The notes under the pieces: generated by a model | Seen by the model: only the letters and a program-made list of their open reading frames with translations | Told to the model about the DNA's origin: nothing | Databases searched by the model: none | Position numbers and translations under genes: made by a program | NCBI GenBank assembly: GCA_002747515.1 | Contig: PDPP01000021.1 | Coordinates: 1-57,317, forward strand | DNA length: 57,317 bases | Direction: 5' to 3' | Source: Candidatus Moraniibacteriota bacterium | GTDB taxonomy: Bacteria; Patescibacteriota; Minisyncoccia; Moranbacterales; GCA-2747515 | In this document: one piece after another, positions 26,432 to 36,024 of the stretch | Numbering within the stretch: the stretch's first letter is position 1 | How the letters are laid out: each line of letters opens with the position of its first letter

Positions 26432-27706
26432 ATGGAATATAAAAAATATACGTTGAAAAATGGGTTACGTGTTGTGCTAGTTCCGATAAAAGAAATGACA
26501 ACGGCAACGGCTTTAATTTGCGTTGGTACAGGATCACGATATGAGGATAAAAAGGAAAATGGTCTTGCGCATTTTCTGGAACATATGTTTTTTAAAGGTA
26601 CAAAAAAACGTCCAAAGTCGATGAATATCACAAAAGAACTTGATGCACTTGGATCACATCATAATGCATATACAGGAAAAGATCGCACAGGATATTATAC
26701 AAAAGTGCCAGCAACAAATATTTTACCTGCACTTGATGTGCTCAACGATTTATTTCTCAATGCAACAATCAAAAACACAGAGATCAAAAAAGAATCAGGT
26801 ACAATTGTGCAAGAAATTAATATGTATGAGGATATGCCTTCGCGATTGGTATATGATGTTTTTGAAAATTTGTTGTATGGCAAAGATCATCCGCTAGGTC
26901 GTGATATCATCGGTACAAAAAAAAATGTGATGTCATTTGTACGTAAGGATTTTATGAATTATCTTGAACGATGCTATACAGCAGAAAATACAGTGATTTG
27001 CGTAACGGGAAATTTTCCGCAGACAAAAGTACTCAAAAAGATTCGTGAAGATTTCAAAGAGATGCGAATAGGTGAAAAACCAGCACATGAATTATTTATA
27101 TGTGAGCAAGAGGAGCCGGAAATTATGATTAAGCATAAAAAAAGTGATCAAACACATTTTATGGTAGGCGTGCATACAGGTGGATTTACACATAAAGATC
27201 GTTATGTATTGTCTGTGCTAGCAAACATTCTCGGTGGTGGCATGAGTAGTCGTCTGTGGGAGGAAGTGCGTGAAAAGAGGGGTTTGGCATATAGTGTACA
27301 AGCACTTGTAGACTTTTATCCGGAGACAGGATTTTTTGTAGCAAAAGCTGGGGTGGAGCATGAAAATCTCATTGAGACATTACAGATTATTCTAAAGGAA
27401 ATGAAAAAAATTGCAAAAAACGGTGTAAAGAAAGAAGAATTTGATAAAGCACGTAGCGGATTTGAAGGGCGATTGGCATTTAGTCTTGAAACATCAGATA
27501 CAATTGCAGGAAGTTTTGCAGAGCAAGAAGCTGTGCGAAATGAAATTATTGTACCAGAAGAATCTCTTAAGCGAATTAAAAAAGTGACACAAAAAGATAT
27601 TCAGCGTGTAGCAAAAGAAATATTTGTAAATGATAAATTAAATTGTGCAATTATCGGTCCACAGAAAGAAAATGAGAAAAAGATAAAAGAAGTATTACAT
27701 TTTTAA
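26432..27706 (+). CDS. M16 family (insulinase-like) zinc peptidase
   Basis: HFLEHMFFKGT (HxxEH) motif; start moved to MEYKKYTLKNG. Confidence 0.9.
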   Translation: MEYKKYTLKNGLRVVLVPIKEMTTATALICVGTGSRYEDKKENGLAHFLEHMFFKGTKKRPKSMNITKELDALGSHHNAYTGKDRTGYYTKVPATNILPALDVLNDLFLNATIKNTEIKKESGTIVQEINMYEDMPSRLVYDVFENLLYGKDHPLGRDIIGTKKNVMSFVRKDFMNYLERCYTAENTVICVTGNFPQTKVLKKIREDFKEMRIGEKPAHELFICEQEEPEIMIKHKKSDQTHFMVGVHTGGFTHKDRYVLSVLANILGGGMSSRLWEEVREKRGLAYSVQALVDFYPETGFFVAKAGVEHENLIETLQIILKEMKKIAKNGVKKEEFDKARSGFEGRLAFSLETSDTIAGSFAEQEAVRNEIIVPEESLKRIKKVTQKDIQRVAKEIFVNDKLNCAIIGPQKENEKKIKEVLHF

Positions 27707-27721
27707 TAGATCAAAAAAAGA

Positions 27722-27758
27722 AAACAACCATAGGTTTCTTCTTGGTTGTTTTTTTATG
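27722..27758 (+). terminator. Rho-independent terminator
   Basis: aaaacaacca...tggttgttttttt. Confidence 0.75.
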
Positions 27759-27798
27759 TATTTTGTGCTAGTGTATAGTGAAATTTAATCACTGACAT

Positions 27799-28788
27799 AT
27801 GAGTCGATCAATAGATATATCTTCAAATACAGTTATTAGGATTGTTGCAATTATTTTAGGTGCGTGGCTTTTGTATGTGATTAGGGATGTAATTTGGCTT
27901 TTTCTTGTTTCGATTATTATTACAGCAGCGCTAAATCCCATTATCAAGAGTGCGCAAAAATTTTTTCGATCACCGAGGACATCAGCTGTAGTTGTTGTGT
28001 ATGTATCTTTTTTTGTGATACTTGGGTTTCTTGTATCAATTATCGTACCAGCATTGACAGAGCAGTTCACAGAACTTCTTCATGATTTACCAGGTTTTTT
28101 TTCGCAAGTAATTCCATCTAATATCACTGTGCCAAATGATGTATCGTTTGCAGATGTTAGTCAAAGATTGATTGGAATGATAAATAATCCATTTTCTACA
28201 ACTGTAGGATTTTTTACAGGTATTATTTCAACCATTGCAGTAATTTCCATGTCATTTTATATGTCGCTTCAAGATGATGGATTGAAGGAATCATTACTTA
28301 TCATTACACCAGAACAACATAAAAAATACATCGCATCACTTATTAATCGTATTCAAGAAAATTTTGGACGATGGGTGGTTGGTCAATTAGTAACCATGGT
28401 TTTTGTGGGCGTTTTATATTATATAGCCTTAATTATTCTTGGCGTGCCTTATGCGCCAGTTCTCGCTCTTATTGGAGGACTTCTTGAAATTGTGCCATAT
28501 TTTGGCCCAATTATTTCAGCGATTCCAGCAATGATTTTTGGTTTTATGATGGATCCTGTTGTAGGCATTACTGTGGGCGTTGCATATCTTGGAATTAATA
28601 TGATTGAAAATTATTTCCTTATTCCAAAAATTATGAACAAAGCTGTTGGTCTTAATCCTGTTTTGGTAATTCTCGTTTTGCTTATTGGTGCAAAAATTGC
28701 TGGAGTGATTGGAATTCTTCTTGCTGTGCCACTTGCAGGAGCTGTTGGACTTTTTCTCAAAGATGTTATGGAACAAAAAATTTCTTAG
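27799..28788 (+). CDS. AI-2E family transporter (PerM-like)
   Basis: Polytopic; GRWVVGQLVTMVFVG, GLLEIVPYFGPIISAIPA, IGAKIAGVIGILLAVPLAG. Confidence 0.88.
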   Translation: MSRSIDISSNTVIRIVAIILGAWLLYVIRDVIWLFLVSIIITAALNPIIKSAQKFFRSPRTSAVVVVYVSFFVILGFLVSIIVPALTEQFTELLHDLPGFFSQVIPSNITVPNDVSFADVSQRLIGMINNPFSTTVGFFTGIISTIAVISMSFYMSLQDDGLKESLLIITPEQHKKYIASLINRIQENFGRWVVGQLVTMVFVGVLYYIALIILGVPYAPVLALIGGLLEIVPYFGPIISAIPAMIFGFMMDPVVGITVGVAYLGINMIENYFLIPKIMNKAVGLNPVLVILVLLIGAKIAGVIGILLAVPLAGAVGLFLKDVMEQKIS

Positions 28789-28862
28789 ATTTTCAGTATA
28801 TTGTTTTAGGTTTATTATAAAGGGGGAGTATTATACAAAAATAATAAATAAAATATATTTGT

Positions 28863-29936
28863 ATGAAAAAAATATTTTCAAAAAGAAAAATAATTTTTCT
28901 TTTTGTTTTTTGGGTGACAATATTTGGATGGTCGTTTTTTTCTATTTGGAGATATTCGCAAAATAAGATATATAATAAAAAAGATGTAATTGAATCAGTA
29001 AATATTTCTATTATAACTGATATTGATCATTGCCCTTCACGGTCATCTGTGTCTGAAGAAAACCTTTCACAATTTATATCTTTTACAAAAGAGCATGATT
29101 TTGATTTTGTGATTAGTTTGGGGGATAATGCGAGTCATGGATTGGCGAAATGTTCTGAAACAGGAGATCAAGATGTGCGATATATTGCAGATAAAATTCG
29201 TTCTATTGGAAAGCCTACATATTTTGTGTTAGGTGATCATGATATACAGAGTGAAGTATACTCTTTTGAGGCGTGGTTGGAGATGATACAAAAAGAGAAA
29301 ACATTTTATTCTTTTGATGTAAAAGATGTACATGTTGTTGTATTGGATACAGTGCTTGGTGGAGAACCGATGAGTGATCGATGCACAGAAAAAGAAGAGT
29401 GCATAAAGCAGATTCAGCGTATAAAAGATGCAAAGAAAAAACCATTTCTTGAATACAAAAAATTGTATCCTCATACAGAAAAAACTTTAGAACGTGAACG
29501 ATTAAAACAAGAGAAAATACTGAAAGATATGAGGCGAGAAATTAAGTTGACGAGACATCCAAAGGTACGAGATGCAGGAAGGATTTCTCAGGTACAGATT
29601 GATTGGTTGAAAAAAGATATAAAAAAAACTAAACGAGATAAAATTTTGGTATTTAGTGACCATCCTCTTTTTCCTTTTGCATCAGATAGAAAATCATATA
29701 ATGTAGTTGATGCAGATATAGTGCGAGATATTTTAAAAAAAAGTAAAAAGAATGTTGTGTGTATCTCAGGAGAAGCACATTTGTGGCATGATGAAATCAT
29801 CGATGGAATACAATATTATATTATTGATGAATTTAAAAAAGCGAATGGTTCTTGGGCGGTTTTTTCTTGGGATGAAAACGGGTATTATTTGGAAAAAATT
29901 ACACATTCAAAAGAAGATAAAAAAGTTAATCAATAA
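28863..29936 (+). CDS. Membrane-anchored metallophosphoesterase family protein (divergent, second copy)
   Basis: VISLGDNASH, FVLGDHDIQ, VFSDHPLF, CISGEAHLWHDEIIDGI. Confidence 0.65.
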   Translation: MKKIFSKRKIIFLFVFWVTIFGWSFFSIWRYSQNKIYNKKDVIESVNISIITDIDHCPSRSSVSEENLSQFISFTKEHDFDFVISLGDNASHGLAKCSETGDQDVRYIADKIRSIGKPTYFVLGDHDIQSEVYSFEAWLEMIQKEKTFYSFDVKDVHVVVLDTVLGGEPMSDRCTEKEECIKQIQRIKDAKKKPFLEYKKLYPHTEKTLERERLKQEKILKDMRREIKLTRHPKVRDAGRISQVQIDWLKKDIKKTKRDKILVFSDHPLFPFASDRKSYNVVDADIVRDILKKSKKNVVCISGEAHLWHDEIIDGIQYYIIDEFKKANGSWAVFSWDENGYYLEKITHSKEDKKVNQ

Positions 29937-30080
29937 GTGTAATTATACTTTTGTATTTTTTTATGGAATCGTGATTTGTTGATGGTTTTGAATGTGTGTA
30001 GAATCAATTTTTAAAATCTTTTATATTTTTTCATTTTTTATATTTTTGTAGTTTTAGAGTAATTTTGTTAGTATTTATAC

Positions 30081-31016
30081 ATGAATGAAAAATATAAACA
30101 ACCCGAAGGAGGGTTATTGCAATCACAAGAATGGGCAAATGTACTTCGTGCAGAAGGAAAAAAAATTATTGAAATATCTTCGCGTGAAAAAATATTTTTT
30201 GGTGTGGAGCAAAAATTGCCATTTGTAGGTACATATGTGTATTTTCCTCGTATTTTTGATATAGATGATGTTTTTGTGGAGGAGGTTTCCCGTTTTCATT
30301 CTGCGTGGGTGCGATGTGATATTTCTAAGGATAGTGATTTACGCTGTTTTGAAAAATGTGATAAGAAAATTATATCTTCTCCTCATGATATGCAACCAAA
30401 AGAAAATTTTATTGTAGATATTACAGTTGCAGAAGATGAATTGTTGTCACATATGAAAAGTAAAACACGTTATAATATACGTCTTGCACGAAAAAAAGGT
30501 GTACATGTATTTACAACAAAAGAACAAAAATATATTGATGCCTTTATTGCATTAGTGAGAGATACTGCAAGAAGGAAAGGTGTGTCATTTCATGTAGGTG
30601 AACACTATAAAAAAATTATTACACAATTGCCAGAAGATGTAATTGATTTGTATGTTGCAGAATATGAGGGAGAGGTGATTGCAGCAAACCTTATATCATT
30701 TTATGGAGGAGTTGCTACGTATTTACATGGGGCAACATCAGATGAACATCGTAATGTTATGGCGCCGTTTTTATTGCAGTGGACTGCTATACAAGATGCA
30801 AAAAAAAGAGAATGTCGATGGTATGATTTTGGTGGCATTTTTTCACATTCTGATGATTTAGGAAAAAAGGGAATTACACGTTTCAAAAAAGGATTTGCAC
30901 CAAAAGAAAAAATTTATACATCGCTTGGGTCTTATGACCTCGTTTTATCTCCGTGGCGATATTTTTTGTATAAGATAATGCAAAGAGCACAAAAGAAATT
31001 AACACAGTATTTATGA
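30081..31016 (+). CDS. FemAB family peptidoglycan-bridge aminoacyltransferase-like protein
   Basis: LLQSQEWANVLRAEG...MKSKTRYNIRLARKKGV...YDFGGIF...FKKGFAPKE. Confidence 0.85.
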   Translation: MNEKYKQPEGGLLQSQEWANVLRAEGKKIIEISSREKIFFGVEQKLPFVGTYVYFPRIFDIDDVFVEEVSRFHSAWVRCDISKDSDLRCFEKCDKKIISSPHDMQPKENFIVDITVAEDELLSHMKSKTRYNIRLARKKGVHVFTTKEQKYIDAFIALVRDTARRKGVSFHVGEHYKKIITQLPEDVIDLYVAEYEGEVIAANLISFYGGVATYLHGATSDEHRNVMAPFLLQWTAIQDAKKRECRWYDFGGIFSHSDDLGKKGITRFKKGFAPKEKIYTSLGSYDLVLSPWRYFLYKIMQRAQKKLTQYL

Positions 31017-31058
31017 GTGAGTGGTATAATATGTGTGTAGTACTTTTTCTAAAAATAT

Positions 31059-32399
31059 ATGCTTAATTTTATAAAAAAACATATTCCAAAAACATTATTC
31101 AAAAAATTGCAGCCAATGTATCATTTTGTCATTAATTATTTGGCGGCAGTTGTTTATCGATTTCCAAGTGAGGAATTAATTGTTGTTGGTGTCACAGGCA
31201 CAACAGGAAAAACAACTGTGACATATATGACAGCACAAATATTAGGGTATGCAGGGATGCGAGTTGGATATACATCAACAGCAATGTTTAGTGATGGAAG
31301 AACTGCATGGCTTAATGACAAAAAAATGACAATGGTTGGGCGATTTTTTACACAAAAAATGCTCAGAAAAATGGTAAATAATGGATGTAATGTAGCAATT
31401 GTGGAGACGACATCAGAGGGAGCTGTGCAGTATCGTCATCGATTTATCAATTATGATGTAATGGTGTTTACGGGATTATATCCAGAACACATTGAATCAC
31501 ATGGAGGATTTGAAAATTATAAAAAGGCAAAACAAAAATTATTTGCACACGTAAGTAATAGTAATGGAAAAGTTTTTATTGATAAAAAAGAACGCAAGAC
31601 AATTATTGCCAATCTTGATGATGAGTATGCAAAGGATTTTATTTGTTTTGATGCAAATAAAAAAATAGGGTTTTCCATTGGTATGGATAAGGTACCAGAG
31701 GATATTGAGTTAATTACGTATTCTTTTGACGGTATGTCAAAAACTGGTACAAAAATGACATTTGCTGGTGAAAAAATTCAGATGAATATTTTGGGTGACT
31801 TTAATGCAACAAATGCAGCAGCTGCAGGAAGTATTTGTCATGCTCTTGGAGTAAATAATCAGTCGATTAAAAAAGGCCTCGAAAAGATAAGAGACTTACC
31901 TGGTAGACTAGAGAGAATTGATGAAGGGCAAGATTTTACAGTAATTGTAGACTATGCATTTGAGCCAGTTGCAGTAACAAAGCTCTATGAGACAGTTCGT
32001 GTTTTAGAACCGCAAAATATCATTCACGTCCTTGGATCCGCAGGTGGTGGTCGTGACATTTCTCGTCGAGCACAACTTGGTGCAATTGCTGGTGAGAGAG
32101 CGGATATGGTAATTATTACAAATGAAGATCCCTATGATGACGATCCGCGTGCAATTATGAATGCGGTTATGGAGGGTTCTTTGCAGGCAGGAAAGAGAGA
32201 AGGTGAAAATGTTTTTATTATTGAAGATCGTGGAGATGCGATTGAGAAAGCTATTTCATTTGCAGGGAAAGATGACATTGTGCTAGTAACCGGAAAAGGA
32301 TCTGAACAAGCAATTGTTGGAAAAGATAACACGCTTGTCCCATGGGATGATCGTGATGCGGTGCGAAAAAGTTTGAAAAAAATAGGGAAAAGCTATTGA
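31059..32399 (+). CDS. murE: Mur ligase family, UDP-N-acetylmuramyl-tripeptide synthetase-like with short N-terminus
   Basis: GVTGTTGKTTVTYM, GDFNATNAAAA, YAFEPVA, GSAGGGRDISRRAQLG, TNEDPYDDDP. Confidence 0.8.
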   Translation: MLNFIKKHIPKTLFKKLQPMYHFVINYLAAVVYRFPSEELIVVGVTGTTGKTTVTYMTAQILGYAGMRVGYTSTAMFSDGRTAWLNDKKMTMVGRFFTQKMLRKMVNNGCNVAIVETTSEGAVQYRHRFINYDVMVFTGLYPEHIESHGGFENYKKAKQKLFAHVSNSNGKVFIDKKERKTIIANLDDEYAKDFICFDANKKIGFSIGMDKVPEDIELITYSFDGMSKTGTKMTFAGEKIQMNILGDFNATNAAAAGSICHALGVNNQSIKKGLEKIRDLPGRLERIDEGQDFTVIVDYAFEPVAVTKLYETVRVLEPQNIIHVLGSAGGGRDISRRAQLGAIAGERADMVIITNEDPYDDDPRAIMNAVMEGSLQAGKREGENVFIIEDRGDAIEKAISFAGKDDIVLVTGKGSEQAIVGKDNTLVPWDDRDAVRKSLKKIGKSY

Positions 32400-32424
32400 C
32401 AAAAATATTAATTTGTGCTAAAAC

Positions 32425-32453
32425 ATCCTTTCCAGAAGCGGAAAGGTTTTTTA
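32425..32453 (+). terminator. Rho-independent terminator
   Basis: cctttcc-agaagc-ggaaaggtttttt. Confidence 0.75.
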
Positions 32454-32489
32454 GTTTTCTAAAATAGAAAATATTTAGGGAGGTAAAAT

Positions 32490-32909
32490 ATGTTGCAAAA
32501 TAAGAGAATGGATGTGAAAGGTGGTCGTATACGTACTACTTGTCCATGGTGTAGGATGGTTAAGTATTCTGGTATAAGTGCAAGTGTACATAGGAAAAAT
32601 GTGCGATGTAAATGCGGAAAATCGACGATGTATAAAATTAATCACAGAAAACATAAGCGAGAGATTTGTACAATTCCTGCTACGGTATGTGTAGATGGTC
32701 GGATTGTTCGCGTCTGGATTTGTGATAGATCACCATTTAATATTGGTTTTACTGTTCCAAGAGGTGATATGGGCAAGTTTCGGAAAAAACAACGTGTTGA
32801 GATCAAATACAAAGAATCAACGCGAATACTGGGAAAACAAGTAATCATTCAAAGTAAATTTGGTGATCGTATTGGTGCAACTATAATAAACCCAATTATT
32901 TGCCAATAG
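32490..32909 (+). CDS. Zinc-ribbon protein with possible PilZ-like C-terminal domain
   Basis: CPWC...CKCG; HKREICTIPATVCVDGRIVRVWICDRSPFNIGFTVP. Confidence 0.5.
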   Translation: MLQNKRMDVKGGRIRTTCPWCRMVKYSGISASVHRKNVRCKCGKSTMYKINHRKHKREICTIPATVCVDGRIVRVWICDRSPFNIGFTVPRGDMGKFRKKQRVEIKYKESTRILGKQVIIQSKFGDRIGATIINPIICQ

Positions 32910-32911
32910 CA

Positions 32912-32956
32912 AAAACGCTCATGTTGTGTAAAGATACAACATGAGCGTTATTTTTT
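32912..32956. terminator. Bidirectional terminator hairpin
   Basis: aaaaacgctcatgttgt-gtaaagat-acaacatgagcgttattttt. Confidence 0.8.
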
Positions 32957-33410
32957 ATAAATAGAATTCAATAATCCAGATAAGTGTGATACTGAGAATG
33001 ATTCCAACACCAATTCCACCAGCTACCTCATTTGCAAAATGACCAACGTGTTCTTTGAGTCGAGGGAATGTTTTTGAATCAATATCATCAATTTCTTTTA
33101 CAAGTCTGTTGAGTGTTTTGCCCTGGATGCCAATTTGCATGCGTACACGCATCGCATCATAAATTGTGATAAATGCAAAACAGGCTGCGACAGCAAATAC
33201 ACCAGAAGTGATGTTTTCATAATATCCAATGACTACAACAAGTGATGTAACAAATGCGCTGTGTGCACTTGGAAAATGTCCTGGATCGAAAATATTATCC
33301 CATTTGAATTCGTATTTATACGATAAACGTGCAAATTTCATCATTTGTGCACAAAAGATGACAATGATTGGAATTAAAAAAAGTTTATATTGTAGCATTA
33401 AATCTATCAT
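32955..33410 (-). CDS. Divergent PAP2 family (DUF212) membrane protein
   Basis: FDPGHFPSAHSAFVTSL...YDAMRVRMQIGIQGKTLN. Confidence 0.88.
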   Translation of the reverse strand: MIDLMLQYKLFLIPIIVIFCAQMMKFARLSYKYEFKWDNIFDPGHFPSAHSAFVTSLVVVIGYYENITSGVFAVAACFAFITIYDAMRVRMQIGIQGKTLNRLVKEIDDIDSKTFPRLKEHVGHFANEVAGGIGVGIILSITLIWIIEFYL

Positions 33411-33496
33411 GTATATAGTATATCATACATTTTATTTTTTTGATGTTTGTGTTACTATTTTTAATAGGTTAAGTAATATGTTAAAACCAAATAATT

Positions 33497-34072
33497 ATGA
33501 TGACAATTTTGGCATTAGGTGTTGTCGGAGCACTTATTATCTTTGTCATAGGACTGTATAATGGTCTTGTGAAATTGCGTATTCGTGTCGATGAAGCATG
33601 GAGTGATATTGACGTACAACTCAAGAGGCGTTATGATTTGATTCCAAATCTCGTTGAGACGGTAAAAGGGTATGCAAAGCATGAGAGTGAAACTCTCGAA
33701 GCAGTGATGGAAGCACGTTCAAAAGCAACAGCTATTAATGTGGATGCAAGTAATGCAACAGCAGATGATATGATGGCGCTTGCTGGTGCACAGCAAGGTC
33801 TCTCAGGTGCACTTGGAAAGCTTTTTGCAGTTGCAGAAAATTATCCAGATCTTAAGGCAAATCAGAACTTTTTGCAATTACAAAATGATCTCACAGAAAC
33901 TGAGGACAAAATTCAAGCGTCACGACGGTTCTATAATGGTACAGTTCGTGACTATAATACAAAAGTACAAACAGTTCCAAGTAATATCATTGCCGGCATG
34001 TTCGGATTTGTAAAACGAGAATTTTTTGATATTGATGAAAAAGAACGGGAAAATGTTGAAGTAAAATTTTAG
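33497..34072 (+). CDS. lemA: LemA family protein
   Basis: [43 protein letters not shown]. Confidence 0.95.
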   Translation: MMTILALGVVGALIIFVIGLYNGLVKLRIRVDEAWSDIDVQLKRRYDLIPNLVETVKGYAKHESETLEAVMEARSKATAINVDASNATADDMMALAGAQQGLSGALGKLFAVAENYPDLKANQNFLQLQNDLTETEDKIQASRRFYNGTVRDYNTKVQTVPSNIIAGMFGFVKREFFDIDEKERENVEVKF

Positions 34073-34078
34073 TGAATT

Positions 34079-34957
34079 ATGGGTGCTACATTGTACACGC
34101 ATCAAACTGAAAATATTGTAAAAACGTGGTTACTTATAACTGCGTTTTTAGGACTTTTGATTGCTGTAGGTTTTGTTTTTTCCATGTATTTTAATAATGG
34201 AGCATTTTTAGTGGTCTCATCAGTTTTTGCGGTTGGGACGAGTATGTGGTCATATTGGTTTTCAGATAAGATGGTGCTCAAAATGACAGGAGCTAAAGAG
34301 GTGTCACGAGAAAATCTCAAAGAGTTGTATGAAATTGTGGATAATCTTGCGATTACAGCAGGGTTACCGACGCCAAAGATTTATGTAATTGATGACATGG
34401 CACTCAATGCATTTGCTACAGGGCGTAATCCGCAGCACGGCGTGATTGTTTTTACACGTGGTCTCTTGGAGCGATTGGATAAAGAGGAAATTCGTGGTGT
34501 GGCAGCGCATGAAATGTCACATATTGGCAATCGAGATATTTTGATTGGTACTGTGGCAGTGATATTTACTAGTATTATTGCAATGACGTCACGAATAATG
34601 TTTTTTTCTGGGGGTGATTCACGAGATCGTGGAGGTGTCTTTTTTCTGATCACTGGTTTAATTTTATTGGTTCTTTCGCCAATTATTGCAACATTGTTGC
34701 GACTTGCAATTTCACGAAAAAGAGAATTTCTTGCAGATGCATCAGGAGCAATGCTTACACGATATCCAGAGGGACTTGCTTCAGCATTGGAAAAAATCTC
34801 TTCTGATGCACGACCAGTACAAACAGCTTCTGACACGACAGCACATTTATTTATTGCAAACCCATTTAAAGATACAAAACGCATTTCAAAACTTTTTGCA
34901 ACACATCCTCCAGTCGAGGAACGTATTGCACGATTGCGAGGATCGTTAGATGTTTAA
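34079..34957 (+). CDS. htpX: M48 family metalloprotease HtpX-like
   Basis: AAHEMSHIGNRD; follows lemA; AFATGRNPQHGVIVFTRGLL. Confidence 0.93.
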   Translation: MGATLYTHQTENIVKTWLLITAFLGLLIAVGFVFSMYFNNGAFLVVSSVFAVGTSMWSYWFSDKMVLKMTGAKEVSRENLKELYEIVDNLAITAGLPTPKIYVIDDMALNAFATGRNPQHGVIVFTRGLLERLDKEEIRGVAAHEMSHIGNRDILIGTVAVIFTSIIAMTSRIMFFSGGDSRDRGGVFFLITGLILLVLSPIIATLLRLAISRKREFLADASGAMLTRYPEGLASALEKISSDARPVQTASDTTAHLFIANPFKDTKRISKLFATHPPVEERIARLRGSLDV

Positions 34958-35044
34958 TTTTTTATTATCATTTTATATTTCAAATATCTTGTTAATAAAA
35001 ATGATGTGTGTTTTTGGAAATTTGTAAATTGAAAATCATTTCTT

Positions 35045-35473
35045 ATGCAATGGAAAGAACCACGGAATTCAGAAAAATATTTTTGGACAGAACATGCAAA
35101 GTTAAAAATGAAAAAATATGGTCTAACGGGACAACGTGTGACACGAGTAATTCGTGCGCCAATGCGTACAGAAGAAAGTATTGTAGGTGGAAATGTGATT
35201 GCAGTGATGCAACCACAATCAACTAAACGTGGAGCGGATGGAACAAAAACATGGTCAAATGAAATTTGGGTAATGTATAAAATTGTGGAGAAGAAGGGAG
35301 AAAGTAAAAAAAAGAATTATCCTGTAGATGATGTAATGGCACAGTTTTTACAAAAAATGACAAGAGCACAAAAACACATTTGTATTATAAGCGCTTGGCG
35401 TTTTCCCGGTAAAACAGAGCCAGGTGAAAGTTTGCCGGATGAAATTGTAAAAGAGATTGCAGAAGTGATGTAA
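35045..35473 (+). CDS. Hypothetical protein (DUF4258-like N-terminus)
   Basis: WTEHAKLKMKKYGLTGQRVTRVIRAP pattern. Confidence 0.5.
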   Translation: MQWKEPRNSEKYFWTEHAKLKMKKYGLTGQRVTRVIRAPMRTEESIVGGNVIAVMQPQSTKRGADGTKTWSNEIWVMYKIVEKKGESKKKNYPVDDVMAQFLQKMTRAQKHICIISAWRFPGKTEPGESLPDEIVKEIAEVM

Positions 35474-35536
35474 TTTGATATACTAAAAACTATAAAATAT
35501 AGTATTATTTTTTATATAGAAAGGTAGGTGATATAC

Positions 35537-35923
35537 ATGGAAGAGCAAAATAACACACAACAGCAAGAACAGGCACAACAACAAGCGCCAGTACAAGCTG
35601 AAACTATCAAACAGGTAGATCCAGCAGATGTGGAGAAAAATAAGACAATGGCAGTTTTGGCGTATTTCATTTTTTTCTTGCCGTTACTTACTGATGCAAA
35701 AAATTCGCCATTTGCAAAATTTCATGCAAATCAATCTCTTGTTTTGATAATCGCATGGGTTGTTTTGACATTTATTAATATCATTCCATTTCTTGGACAG
35801 TTGATCTGGTTTATCGGAGCAATTGCATTCTTTGTTTTTTGGATTATGGGTATTATGAATGCATCAAATGGCAAGATGAAAGAATTGCCACTTATCGGTG
35901 GTATTCACATTTTGGACAAATAA
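35537..35923 (+). CDS. DUF4870-like small membrane protein
   Basis: Gln-rich N-terminus; AVLAYFIFFLPLLTDAKNSPFAKFHANQSLVL. Confidence 0.65.
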   Translation: MEEQNNTQQQEQAQQQAPVQAETIKQVDPADVEKNKTMAVLAYFIFFLPLLTDAKNSPFAKFHANQSLVLIIAWVVLTFINIIPFLGQLIWFIGAIAFFVFWIMGIMNASNGKMKELPLIGGIHILDK

Positions 35924-35942
35924 TTTTTTCTAGAGAAAAACT

Positions 35943-35980
35943 ATTTACAAAAAACAGGTATATATGCCTGTTTTTTGTAT
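35943..35980 (+). terminator. Rho-independent terminator
   Basis: aaaaaacagg-tatatatg-cctgttttttgt. Confidence 0.75.
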
Positions 35981-36024
35981 AAGAGTATGGTATTATAGGG
36001 AGAGTAATAGGAAAAAATGGAAAA

